Source: Evansella alkalicola
GTDB taxonomy: Bacteria; Bacillota; Bacilli; Bacillales; Salisediminibacteriaceae
Length of the DNA: 64,000 bases
Assembly (NCBI RefSeq): GCF_019042735.1
Contig: NZ_JAHQCR010000075.1
Coordinates: 54,259-118,258, forward strand
Direction of reading: 5' to 3'
Shown here: positions 17,301-25,088 of the stretch, in pieces
Layout: each line of letters starts with the position of its first letter
Numbering within the stretch: position 1 is the first letter of the stretch
The notes under the pieces: model-generated
Database searches by the model: none
Told to the model about the DNA's origin: nothing
Seen by the model: the letters and a program-made list of their open reading frames with translations, nothing else
Translations under genes and position numbers: made by a program

Positions 17301-19097
17301 TTTGGTGCGATCATTCGGGCAAAACAGGCAGTGGTTGTTGGGGACAGTAAACAAATGCCACCAACGAATTTCTTTGATTCCATAACGAAGGAAGAAGAGG
17401 AAAGTGACGGTGAGGAGCACTATGTTGCGGATATGGAAAGTATTTTAGGATTATTCCTTGGTCAGAACGCACCACAACGAATGTTGAAGTGGCATTACAG
17501 AAGTCGTCACGAGTCCCTAATAACAGTATCGAATCATGAGTTTTACGAAGACAAATTAGTGACTTTTCCTAGTCCAGACGGAGATAGAAACGCTTCTGGC
17601 CTGATCTATAACTATAATCCTGATACGTATTATGATCGTGGGCGAAGTCGTACGAATCGTGATGAAGCGAAAAAAGTAGCCCAAGCGGTGATGGCGCATG
17701 CGAAGGATCACCCGAATCTAACCCTAGGTGTTGCGGCTTTTAGTATGGCGCAAATGCAAGCCATTTTAGACGAATTGGAATTGCTGCGTCGCTCGAACCC
17801 AAGTTTAGAATCCTTTTTCTCAGCCCATGAACATGAACCTTTCTTTGTGAAAAACTTAGAGAATGTACAAGGAGACGAGAGGGACGTCATTTTTATCAGT
17901 ATTGGTTATGGAAAAACAATAGATGGATACTTGTCCATGGGCTTTGGGGCTCTCAACCGAGAGGGTGGAGAACGCAGACTCAATGTATTGATTACGAGAG
18001 CGCGATTACGATGTGAGGTTTTCACCAATCTTAAGGCAGAAGATATTGATCTAAACCGGTCAAACGCTCGTGGAATTAAAGCGTTGAAAACATTTCTGAA
18101 GTACGCTGAAACAGGTCATCTAGATGTCCCGACAGCAACGGGCAAAGACTTTGATTCTCCGTTTGAAGAAGCAGTGTATAGATCATTAGTGAATTTAGGA
18201 TACGAAGTAGAAGCGCAAGTTGGCTCCGCTGGATTTTTCATCGATCTCGCTGTAGTTGATCCTGAATCTCCGGGACGCTATTTACTTGGTATAGAATGTG
18301 ACGGTGCAGCCTATCACAGTGCCCGCTCAGCACGCGATCGAGATAGACTTCGTCAAGAAGTACTAGAAGGATTAGGCTGGACGATCCATCGTATTTGGAG
18401 TACTGACTGGTTTCGCCATCAAGACAGGGAGTTAAAGCGAGTAGTGGAAGCAATTGAAAAAGCTAAAATATATGCAAAAGCAAATGCTGTCCCTGTAAAG
18501 AAAACGAAGCCTACCAATAAAGGGGTTCAAGAAATAAGTAGGGATGAAACAGCAGAAAAAGCAACTAGTTCTGTGGTTCCATATGAAATGGCAGACTTAG
18601 ATATCAGTTTGAACGGGGAAGAGATTCACAATATCCCAGCGACCATACTTGCTGAATGGGTGTTGGAAGTCGTAAAAGTAGAGAGTCCAATCCATGTAAA
18701 TGAACTCATGAAACGGATTTGTCATGCTGTTGGTATTAGAAGGGTTGGAACGCGCATTCAGCAACGATTCGAAGACGTTTTAAATGATTGTGAAGAAGTA
18801 GTTAGGAAAGACGACTTCATCTGGGCCAGAACCATGAGTGTACCACCAGTTAGAACAAGGACAGGAGCCATTAGAAAACTAGAGTTAATTTGTCGGGAAG
18901 AATTTGAGGAAGCTATTGCTGAAGCTGTAAGTCTATCATTTGGAGTACATGGTGATAACGTAGCACCGCTAGTTTATGCAAAGTTAGGTTTTTCAAGAGT
19001 AACGGAAGAAATGAGAAAACACTTAGATGAAATTGTGGAGGGTATGGTAGAGAAGGAGATTCTTGTTGATAAAGGCGGGGAATTGATTATAAAATAA
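14325..19097 (+). CDS. DUF4011-type SF1 helicase with Vsr-like nuclease and DUF3320 (candidate defence protein)
   Basis: This is a 1590-residue protein. Residues about 8-110 and 130-330 match the DUF4011 N-terminus (LGLRNPLLNYR; RKAPLILIPVQLDR). A superfamily 1 helicase follows, split by a long helical insert: Walker A GPPGTGKSQT near 349, Walker B DEAS near 982, GDSKQMPP, NVQGDERDVIFISIGY, and motif VI RRLNVLITRAR near 1220. Residues about 1280-1380 look like a Vsr/MTES_1575-type endonuclease (FFIDLAVVDP, GIECDGAAYHSARSARDRDR, IWSTDWF). The end (about 1440-1590) fits DUF3320. This domain order has been reported as an anti-phage gene (Hhe). It is a single gene. The start is TTG with AAGGAGAGG six bases upstream. 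Confidence 0.85.
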   Translation: MAQVSKISGKLDVARKELLDLGLRNPLLNYRTLKARGLEVVDKNPMEVYQTLVKDKKKMSFQEVGNLHLFSQEEHRKLENPTMESTTVTNSDSESTTTILDPETSLDVDLDNAEEGNPKLSTKLQTNYTEKQLEKRLLNTYYFARTYIEEQGVNILYMALGMIHWYESSSSQELRKAPLILIPVQLDRVSAKERFTMSFTEDEIGHNISLVAKMKAEFGIDIPALSTEDEVEIDITSYFSEVLKAIEGQKNWLVDTKSIVVGFFSFGKFLMYRDLDPNIWPDHQRPEEHDIITALLEEGFREEPSEIGEEDHIDQFVDLKNANHIMDADSSQILAILDANNGRNLVIQGPPGTGKSQTITNLIAEAIGHGKKVLFVSEKMAALEVVKRRLDNVGLGVACLELHSHKSNKKSLLNELASTLDLGKPTYKDEDIDILEDLRTRLNDYCDAVNLPVDETGVSPYNALGTLALYQLEFSEKDLRFPELKIEAMETWSAEAFRKKNAVVEELEQVVHSIGLPIEHPFWGSKKKVVLPTDIDKLVEKVEESLNHLRTTEGKLQQYTSDLQYEAVNSLPESKVFINSFQKVIDAPNLQGISFETSEWSNKGKHIVEVLEAVGALTNLKEKYKEVLLPEAWKQDVLETRQHLIQYEDKWWKFLVKDYRSAKNRVKGFLHNPKEKQVNDVELVDSIMEVRRLEDFINEKGATPKELFSDRWDTVHSDWEELLQTTKWLMQFHEDLSHASISKWTVDYIKSGGDKSIVQEIKTDLDSVVRETEKSLDALEGWLEFDSNQRFQTNGKLADQAFKSLTDLLHTWETKASDLHEMSSYNNLLEVIKEQNLTAVSKLAESWEYAGERLVDCFEWNWNQRILMKAFKERPSLSNFEVSRHEHAVKKFQELDKIMVEINRYKLAEKHWNMLPHHEGGGQLGVLRREFEKKSRHLPIRQLIIRAGNAIQAIKPIFMMGPLSISTYIEPGSLEFDLVIFDEASQVKPVDAFGAIIRAKQAVVVGDSKQMPPTNFFDSITKEEEESDGEEHYVADMESILGLFLGQNAPQRMLKWHYRSRHESLITVSNHEFYEDKLVTFPSPDGDRNASGLIYNYNPDTYYDRGRSRTNRDEAKKVAQAVMAHAKDHPNLTLGVAAFSMAQMQAILDELELLRRSNPSLESFFSAHEHEPFFVKNLENVQGDERDVIFISIGYGKTIDGYLSMGFGALNREGGERRLNVLITRARLRCEVFTNLKAEDIDLNRSNARGIKALKTFLKYAETGHLDVPTATGKDFDSPFEEAVYRSLVNLGYEVEAQVGSAGFFIDLAVVDPESPGRYLLGIECDGAAYHSARSARDRDRLRQEVLEGLGWTIHRIWSTDWFRHQDRELKRVVEAIEKAKIYAKANAVPVKKTKPTNKGVQEISRDETAEKATSSVVPYEMADLDISLNGEEIHNIPATILAEWVLEVVKVESPIHVNELMKRICHAVGIRRVGTRIQQRFEDVLNDCEEVVRKDDFIWARTMSVPPVRTRTGAIRKLELICREEFEEAIAEAVSLSFGVHGDNVAPLVYAKLGFSRVTEEMRKHLDEIVEGMVEKEILVDKGGELIIK

Positions 19098-19114
19098 AGG
19101 ACTACATGCGAGAC

Positions 19115-19150
19115 ACTGCAGGCCGAAGCATAAAGGGCTTGCAGTTTCTT
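19115..19150 (+). terminator. Weak terminator after the helicase/nuclease gene
   Basis: ACTGCAGGCC pairs with GGGCTTGCAGT (one wobble), followed by TTTCTT. The tail is short of Ts, so termination may be incomplete. Confidence 0.55.
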
Positions 19151-19187
19151 CATTGAAAATACTTTTAGTTTTGAAAGAAGGTTAAAT

Positions 19188-20054
19188 ATGGGGTTTGAAA
19201 AATCAGTTATTGAGACGATGAAGAAACGTAAATCAATCAGAACTTACGATACAAAAGAAATAACAGAGACGGATTATAAGCTTATAAATGATTTCCTAAG
19301 TGGTAAGGATAATATCTTTCGTCCTTTTGGAAAAACAGGTGATATTCAACTTGTTCCAGTAACTAATAATGTAACAGATAAAGGGATCAAGCTAGGAACC
19401 TATGGCTTTATTAAAAACCCAAGGGCGTATTTAGTTGGTAGTACGGAAAACAATAAATACTCACTTGTAGAGTATGGATATGCCTTTCATAAGGTAGTCT
19501 TATTTTTAACGGAGTTAGGGATTGGCACTTGTTGGATGGGTGGAACATTCAATCGGAAATCGTTTGAACAGGAGATTCACCTTAAAGATGGGCAATTTAT
19601 TCCTTGTGCTACACCAATTGGTTATGAGAAAGGCAAGCAGCGCATTTTTGATAAAACACTACGAAAGGTCGTAAAAGCTGATAATAAAAAGACATGGGAT
19701 AAGCTGTTTTATAATGGAGGCTTTGCTGAAACGTTAACAAAGGATGAAGCTGATCATTTAGAAGTACCCATTGAAATGGTGAGAATCGGACCATCTGCAT
19801 CAAATAAACAGCCTTGGAGATTAGTTTTATCAGAAGATCAGAACACTTGTCATTTTTACATAGAACATACTCCTAACTACAATAAACTAGGTTATAACAT
19901 GCAGTTGCTAGACATGGGTATCGCCATGTGTCAGTTTGATCTAGCTTCTAAAGAGATAGGTGTTGAAGGGAAGTGGGAAATAAATGATCCCAAAATCGAG
20001 CTTCTTAATGAACATACGGAGTATATTTATAGTTGGAATAAGGTGCATGGATAG
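19188..20054 (+). CDS. Nitroreductase-family protein (TM1586-like, two half domains)
   Basis: This is a 288-residue protein of the putative TM-nitroreductase family, in which two nitroreductase-like halves sit in one chain. The first half starts with MKKRKSIRTYDTKEI and contains YGYAFHKVVLFLTELGIGTCWMGG. The second half carries IGPSASNKQPWRLVL and YNMQLLDMGIAMCQFDLAS. The family binds FMN and is thought to reduce small electrophiles with NAD(P)H; the substrate is unknown. It stands alone. The ATG has a fair site (GAAGG) upstream. It differs from ordinary nitroreductases in not needing a swapped dimer. Confidence 0.8.
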   Translation: MGFEKSVIETMKKRKSIRTYDTKEITETDYKLINDFLSGKDNIFRPFGKTGDIQLVPVTNNVTDKGIKLGTYGFIKNPRAYLVGSTENNKYSLVEYGYAFHKVVLFLTELGIGTCWMGGTFNRKSFEQEIHLKDGQFIPCATPIGYEKGKQRIFDKTLRKVVKADNKKTWDKLFYNGGFAETLTKDEADHLEVPIEMVRIGPSASNKQPWRLVLSEDQNTCHFYIEHTPNYNKLGYNMQLLDMGIAMCQFDLASKEIGVEGKWEINDPKIELLNEHTEYIYSWNKVHG

Positions 20055-20164
20055 GAAAAGACAGCCGATTTTTGCAAAACATTATTTATACTCATTCTAG
20101 AAGGGTTTCTCTATTCCCTGCAGAACTATAACTTATATAAGCTAGGTGAAACGGGGGATTGGGG

Positions 20165-21658
20165 ATGTTATCTATTGAAAACTATGATGGGTTGGAGTTA
20201 GGAAGGCTTATCAGGACAAAAGAGGTACAACGAAAGGAACTGGTGGAGGCAGTTATTCAAAGAATTGAAGATAAGAACCCGGCCATCAACGCAGTTGTAA
20301 ATAAAATGTATGAGAAGGCCCTTAAAACTGCGGAAGAACCATTAACTTATGGAGGGAAATTTGCAGGTGTCCCAACGTTAATGAAGGATATTACACAGGA
20401 AATCGCAGGAGAACCAATTACATCTGGATCAAAGGCGTTCTCCAGTTATATTTCGGAGCGTGACTCTGAATATGTAAAAAGGGTCAAAGAGACTGGTGCG
20501 ATTATTGTTGGCCAGACAAATGTTCCGGAGCTGGCACTGATGGGAGTCACAGAGCCACAGCATCATGGGGCAACGAGAAATCCATGGAATGTGAATCATA
20601 CTCCTGGTGGTTCGAGTGGAGGAGCAGCTGCAGTAGTGGCTGCGGGTATTGTTCCTTTTGCAGGGGCGAATGATGGTGGTGGCTCCATTCGGATTCCAGC
20701 AGCATACTGCGGACTCTTTGGTCTAAAGCCCACAAGGGGAAGAACTCCCGTTGGTCCGTTGTATGGGAGACACTGGCAGGGCGCTTCTGTGGATCACTTC
20801 ATCACTAGATCGGTAAGGGACAGTGCTGCGATGCTGGACGAATTGAATGTTTTTGAAAAAACAGCAGCCTTCCATGCTCCGCCATATGAAGGCAGTTACT
20901 TACAATGTGCAGAATCACCTACTGAACAAAAACTGAGAATTGCATTTACCGTGGAATCGCCCCTTGGCACAGAGGTTCATGACGATTGCAAAGAGGCTGT
21001 TCTTTCGACTGTGAAGCTGTTGGAAGAGATGGGGCATTCTGTTGAAGAGAAGACGCCTGATGTTAATGGAAAGACAATTGCAAAAAGCTATTTAACGATG
21101 TATTTTGGTGAGGTGTCAGCAACCTTATCTAGCGCGGAGTCTGTACTTGGGAGAAAAATTAGTATGTCTGATGTGGAGCCAACGACATGGTTGCTCCGTT
21201 CACTGGGGAAAGTAACGTCTGCGGAGGAATTCGTCTTGAGCCTCAGGGAGTGGGATAAGGCCGCCTTCGTAATGGAAAGCTTTCATGAAACATATGATTT
21301 GTATATCACGCCTACAACTGCATTTCCACCAGCGAAAATTGGTGAACTAGATCCAAGTGGTTTTGAAAAAGTCATGGTCAAAACCATTGGTAGACTAGGA
21401 CTTAGTGGTTTATTGAAAAAAACAGGTTTTGTCGATGAGTTGGCAGAAAAAAGCCTCATGAGGACGCCATTCACACAGTTAGCCAACTTCACGGGACAAC
21501 CAGCTATGTCGTTGCCATTATATTTATCTGAGGAAGGATTACCTTGCGGAGTACAGGTGATGGCAGCGAGGGGCAGAGAGGATCTTTTAATTGAATTTGC
21601 AGCTGGTCTGGAAAAAACGGATCGATGGATTGACATCAAGAAAAGTCCACTCATCTGA
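20165..21658 (+). CDS. Amidase-signature enzyme
   Basis: This is a 497-residue amidase-signature hydrolase. The Ser-cisSer-Lys triad is visible: Lys in VPTLMKDI (about 74), cis-Ser in PGGSSGGAAA (about 149) and nucleophile Ser in DGGGSIRIPA (about 173). The C-terminus has the usual FTQLANFTGQPAMSLPL. Enzymes of this group cleave amides such as aryl or fatty-acid amides; the substrate is unknown. It lacks a GatB-like neighbour, so it is not tRNA amidotransferase GatA. A TTG at 20159 would add two residues; GGGGG spacing favours the ATG at 20165. Confidence 0.85.
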   Translation: MLSIENYDGLELGRLIRTKEVQRKELVEAVIQRIEDKNPAINAVVNKMYEKALKTAEEPLTYGGKFAGVPTLMKDITQEIAGEPITSGSKAFSSYISERDSEYVKRVKETGAIIVGQTNVPELALMGVTEPQHHGATRNPWNVNHTPGGSSGGAAAVVAAGIVPFAGANDGGGSIRIPAAYCGLFGLKPTRGRTPVGPLYGRHWQGASVDHFITRSVRDSAAMLDELNVFEKTAAFHAPPYEGSYLQCAESPTEQKLRIAFTVESPLGTEVHDDCKEAVLSTVKLLEEMGHSVEEKTPDVNGKTIAKSYLTMYFGEVSATLSSAESVLGRKISMSDVEPTTWLLRSLGKVTSAEEFVLSLREWDKAAFVMESFHETYDLYITPTTAFPPAKIGELDPSGFEKVMVKTIGRLGLSGLLKKTGFVDELAEKSLMRTPFTQLANFTGQPAMSLPLYLSEEGLPCGVQVMAARGREDLLIEFAAGLEKTDRWIDIKKSPLI

Positions 21659-21700
21659 TTTTCATTTAATGGGTTGGTGAATAAATGCAGGAGGAGACTT

Positions 21701-21842
21701 GGCGAGATCAGGTATGAGAACGAAGAAATGCAGAATCTCGTACCTGATCAAGGCGAGATCAGGTATGAGAACGAAGAAATGCAGAATCTCGTACCTGATC
21801 GATCTTATCAAGAAAAGATCAGGTACGAGATTCAAAGATTCT
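21701..21842. repeat. 51-bp tandem repeat of hairpins between convergent genes
   Basis: A 51-base unit starts with GGCGAGATCAGGTATGAG at 21701 and again at 21752. Within each unit GATCAGGTATGAGA and TCTCGTACCTGATC form a 14-bp stem. A third, diverged copy starts near 21817 (GATCAGGTACGAGATTC). The region lies between the amidase (plus) and the Imm26-like gene (minus) and may end transcription from both. No T-run is present. Confidence 0.85.
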
Positions 21843-21844
21843 AT

Positions 21845-22444
21845 TTAAGATACCTCTGAAGAAACCAAAACCATTTTTAATTCATCTTCAATCGATCCAT
21901 GGCTGACTAATCCATAATCAGCATAGATATCGGGTGTCTGATCTAACTCTTTACCTTCTTCATTCACATATTTCTGGGTAACGATATCCCAAAAACCATA
22001 ATTTAATTCTAATTCCTCATTCGTGATCTCTTGTATACCTACTGACTGAAAATATCCTTTTTCCCACCCCTTATTATCAATGATTTGAGGTGGAATGATT
22101 AAGTTATTAGGGTGTAAAAGTTCTGGTATATCAAGAGGATTATTAGTTTGTTGGTAAATATAAACCAAATGTCCCCCATGCATTGTGGGATCATTGATTG
22201 GAATTTGTTTTCTAATTACCTTTCCATAGAAATAAGTATTTTTCGTTGGTTCGATGATAAAAATCTCTCCTTCCTGCCTCTTTTTCTTAGAGGGCAGTTT
22301 AGGTTCAATAAATAATATGTCTATTAAAATCCAAGCAAGTGCGAGTATGATTATCATGATGAAGTTTTGCAAAATAATCATTGGAATGACCACTATAAAT
22401 GGACCGAATGTCCTTAGCATTTTTAATCTTTTATACTTTTTCAT
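21845..22444 (-). CDS. Imm26-like protein with N-terminal membrane hairpin
   Basis: This is a 199-residue protein. Residues about 10-48 form two hydrophobic segments (FGPFIVVIPMIILQNFIMIIILALAWILIDILF). The soluble part, from about 55, resembles the Imm26 immunity family: a basic lead-in KKKRQEGEIFIIEPTKNTYFYGKVI, then a middle region with IIDNKGWEKGYFQSVG. Imm26 proteins are predicted to neutralise polymorphic toxins, but no toxin gene lies beside it. The family match is by pattern only. GAGGAGAAA precedes the ATG. The last codons run into the third copy of the 51-bp repeat. Confidence 0.6.
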   Translation of the reverse strand: MKKYKRLKMLRTFGPFIVVIPMIILQNFIMIIILALAWILIDILFIEPKLPSKKKRQEGEIFIIEPTKNTYFYGKVIRKQIPINDPTMHGGHLVYIYQQTNNPLDIPELLHPNNLIIPPQIIDNKGWEKGYFQSVGIQEITNEELELNYGFWDIVTQKYVNEEGKELDQTPDIYADYGLVSHGSIEDELKMVLVSSEVS

Positions 22445-22691
22445 AACTATTTCTCCTCGTTTGGTAATAGATACAAAGTTTTATGTAAAACTGCTTTACT
22501 AATAATCTTTACTAGTCTATAACCTGCTAACATAATTTTTCTCTCAGTATACCATGTTTTCCCAGACTGGTTACATGTATAGGAAAGGCCACTACCTCCC
22601 AAGTAACTATTTTAAATTAATATATTATAATTGCCGTTCTAATAGGTTAGAATGAGAGAAAGAAAGCTATTAATGATAGTAGGTGAATGGT

Positions 22692-23921
22692 ATGAGTAAG
22701 CATAATCCGGAATTAGAAAGAGCTCTAATGAATGCGATGGCAGGATTAAAGGATATGAAAAGAAAAAAGGAGATTGATAGAGATAAGAAATTGTGGAGTC
22801 CAATTTCGCTCCCAATAAGACTTCAAGAAGTTTTAACTCAACAAACTAAATATGAACTAGATGAGACAAGAAAGGCATTAGCCTTAAAAGGCGTAAGCAC
22901 GCTTAAAAAAGCAGAGTTGATTGAATTATTGTTGGAAAAAATTCCTCAGCATTTAGTACATATGTTTCGTTTATTTGATGAAAGACGTTTTAGCTTATTA
23001 TCATTAATTGTGAATAAGGGTGGGCATATGAAAGCACCTACCTTAGAAAAAGAGCAAATCGATTACTTACGAAAACTAGGCTTAATTTTTACAGGAACGA
23101 TAGATGGGAAAAAGATAGTAGGGGTGCCGGAAGATTTGCACGATACTATCCTGAAACTACAAAAAGATGACAAAATAAATGCACTTGTTAAAAGAAATAC
23201 AGAATGGATTACCTTAAGCTTCGGTTTATTATATTACTATGGAACGTTAAGCACCTCCCAACTATTAGAAATGTTAGAATCTTATACAAAAGCACCTGTT
23301 GATTATAACGAATTTATTAAGGTGATCTTAAACGCAAATGAGTTTTACAAAGAGCTTACGATAGATAAGTTTGGACTTTCGAATTGGCGTGTCTTTGATC
23401 CTGAGAGGGTAAAGAGGGAGCACGAGATGAGAAAGAAAGTTCCATACTATCCCTTTACGAAAAGCCAACTCCTTAAAGCAGGGGAACCTGGGTATGTGGA
23501 GCGCAACGATAGTTATAGGGAATTAGTTAAATTCTTGGTGAAAAACTTTGATGTGAGTAGGGAAAATGCTGACACTTATGCGGAAGAATGTGTCTACGCT
23601 ACGAGAATTGGGGAAAGCCCAAATTCTGTAATAGAATATCTAGGAGGAAATATAGAATTTCCTAGCTTTGAGAGCGTTCAAGCTCTGTTAGAAAAAGTGA
23701 TCGAGTTAATGAATAGCACAAGGGAATGGTTCCTTAAGGGGTATACTTCAGCTGAGTTAGTAGTAGAAGAAAAGAAGCATTTACAACAGTTACCAGGTGG
23801 AAAAAATAAGATAGATCCTTCTATTAGTAAGAGTAAGTCCATAAAGCAAGAAATAAAAGTTGGAAGAAATGAACCATGTCCTTGTGGTAGCGGGAAAAAG
23901 TATAAAAAATGCTGTGGATAA
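22692..23921 (+). CDS. SEC-C metal-binding protein with SAP/Rho-N-like domain
   Basis: This is a 409-residue cytoplasmic protein. Residues about 45-80 (LTQQTKYELDETRKALALKGVSTLKKAELIELLLEKI) look like a SAP or Rho-N helix-extended-helix nucleic-acid-binding motif. The middle is helical and not recognised. The C-terminus is a clear SEC-C zinc motif (VGRNEPCPCGSGKKYKKCCG), as in SecA and many small adaptor proteins. It may bind nucleic acid or another protein through zinc; the exact role is unknown. A GTG at 22683 would add three residues, but TAGGTGAA fits the ATG at 22692. Confidence 0.8.
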   Translation: MSKHNPELERALMNAMAGLKDMKRKKEIDRDKKLWSPISLPIRLQEVLTQQTKYELDETRKALALKGVSTLKKAELIELLLEKIPQHLVHMFRLFDERRFSLLSLIVNKGGHMKAPTLEKEQIDYLRKLGLIFTGTIDGKKIVGVPEDLHDTILKLQKDDKINALVKRNTEWITLSFGLLYYYGTLSTSQLLEMLESYTKAPVDYNEFIKVILNANEFYKELTIDKFGLSNWRVFDPERVKREHEMRKKVPYYPFTKSQLLKAGEPGYVERNDSYRELVKFLVKNFDVSRENADTYAEECVYATRIGESPNSVIEYLGGNIEFPSFESVQALLEKVIELMNSTREWFLKGYTSAELVVEEKKHLQQLPGGKNKIDPSISKSKSIKQEIKVGRNEPCPCGSGKKYKKCCG

Positions 23922-23949
23922 TTGTGTTGACGCATTAAATATGAATAGT

Positions 23950-23996
23950 AAACGCATGTGATTTCTTGTATGAATGAAATCCATGCGTTTTCTTTT
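23950..23996. terminator. Bidirectional terminator
   Basis: AAACGCATGTGATTT pairs with AAATCCATGCGTTT (one bulge), followed by TCTTTT on the plus strand. It lies between the SEC-C gene and the small reverse-strand gene at 24042. Confidence 0.75.
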
Positions 23997-24041
23997 ACTA
24001 ATTAGTATGTTGGACCCTGTTATAAACTTTAGTTTTCCCCA

Positions 24042-24188
24042 TTATCTTCTTTTCTTAAGTAGGACAAACACTCCTATAACCACTAAAACTAGTGAGATTA
24101 AAATAGCATTCGCAAGCCCAATAGGTGTGAATAAGCCAAAAAGTAATACGATGAAAGCAATGACAAATAGTATGAAGCCAATAATCAT
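24042..24188 (-). CDS. Small two-helix membrane protein, 48 residues
   Basis: A 48-codon frame on the reverse strand starts at ATG 24188, with GGGAGG eight bases upstream. It encodes two hydrophobic segments (IIGFILFVIAFIVLLFGLF and ILISLVLVVIGVFVLL) joined by TPIGLANA, and ends in KKRR, a positive-inside signal. The opposite-strand frame over the same bases lacks a ribosome binding site. It resembles the small membrane proteins common in Bacillaceae; function unknown. Confidence 0.7.
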   Translation of the reverse strand: MIIGFILFVIAFIVLLFGLFTPIGLANAILISLVLVVIGVFVLLKKRR

Positions 24189-24232
24189 TTAGTTTCCCTC
24201 CCAGTGCCTGAGTTAAGTTTAGTTGTAAAAAA

Positions 24233-24817
24233 CTACCCTTCGTATATATTGCTTATTTTCCAACCCTCTTCTTCTACTAAAACGAAGTGGGTAGATGTGA
24301 ATGTTTCTGCATCACTATATTGGATCAAATAATATAGATGGACCCTTTCATTTTCCTCCATATAAAAACCATTTAGCTCTACTGTTTCAGCATTTAAATA
24401 GGCTTCAAAATCGACACTATAATCTCCATCAAAAATAACTTCCTTTTTCTCTTCATCAATTAAGGTAGACTCACTAAAAAACATTTGGATATCACTACCA
24501 GATGAACTTTCTAGGAATTTATTTGTCGTGTTAATTGCGTGGACAATGGCGTTTTTGTCTCTGTTTATATCTAGCTGAGATTGATTAAGTTCATCCAGTT
24601 GTAGTTGCAAATCGTTGTTTTCCTCTTGTAAATGTTTGTTACTAGACGCTAGCTTACTATTTTCATTCTTTAATGTCTCTATTTTATCTTTGTAGATTTC
24701 CACCTCGTTTGCCAAGTTTATTTCTTTGTAGGTTGGATCCGAGTCATTAAAGAAGATTAACAATAAAAACACTAGTGAACCAATGACTGCTAATCCAATA
24801 TATTGTTGAAGTTTCAT
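24233..24817 (-). CDS. Membrane-anchored coiled-coil protein
   Basis: This 194-residue protein begins MKLQQYIGLAVIG. Residues about 5-25 form a transmembrane segment. Residues about 38-95 are a coiled coil (KDKIETLKNENSKLASSNKHLQEENNDLQLQLDELN). The C-terminal 95 residues form a compact, acidic beta-rich domain (DGDYSVDFEAYLNAETVELNGFYMEENERVHLYYLIQYSD). The end, FVLVEEEGWKISNIYEG, is typical of small NTF2-like or lipoprotein domains, suggesting an extracellular fold. The frame extends to 24841 with in-frame TTG and ATG codons; the exact start is uncertain. Function unknown. Confidence 0.65.
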   Translation of the reverse strand: MKLQQYIGLAVIGSLVFLLLIFFNDSDPTYKEINLANEVEIYKDKIETLKNENSKLASSNKHLQEENNDLQLQLDELNQSQLDINRDKNAIVHAINTTNKFLESSSGSDIQMFFSESTLIDEEKKEVIFDGDYSVDFEAYLNAETVELNGFYMEENERVHLYYLIQYSDAETFTSTHFVLVEEEGWKISNIYEG

Positions 24818-25088
24818 TGTAAAAACCATCACTCCTAACAACCAGTGATATTTTGATCTATGGCTACGAATTTAATCGTAATTGAATGACTATTCTGTAT
24901 TCAAGTTTATCATAAATCTACATACAGCAATGACTTTTCCTAGAGCTTAAACTTTGTAGTGATATATGATTTCCTTGATAACCTTTACGACTGATGTTTT
25001 CGCGAAAAAATATAGTAATTCCATCTTGAATTGGGAAATGTATGATTTAGGAGAAATAATAGCACTGTGGTAAAGGAGAATTGTTGTA

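Noticed and set aside
20165..21658. GatA subunit of tRNA amidotransferase
   Set aside because: The amidase signature fits, but there are no gatB or gatC neighbours and the C-terminal half is unlike GatA.
23974..24192. 72-residue plus-strand protein
   Set aside because: It is antisense to the small membrane protein at 24042, which has the better ribosome binding site and membrane pattern; the bases before it form a terminator.
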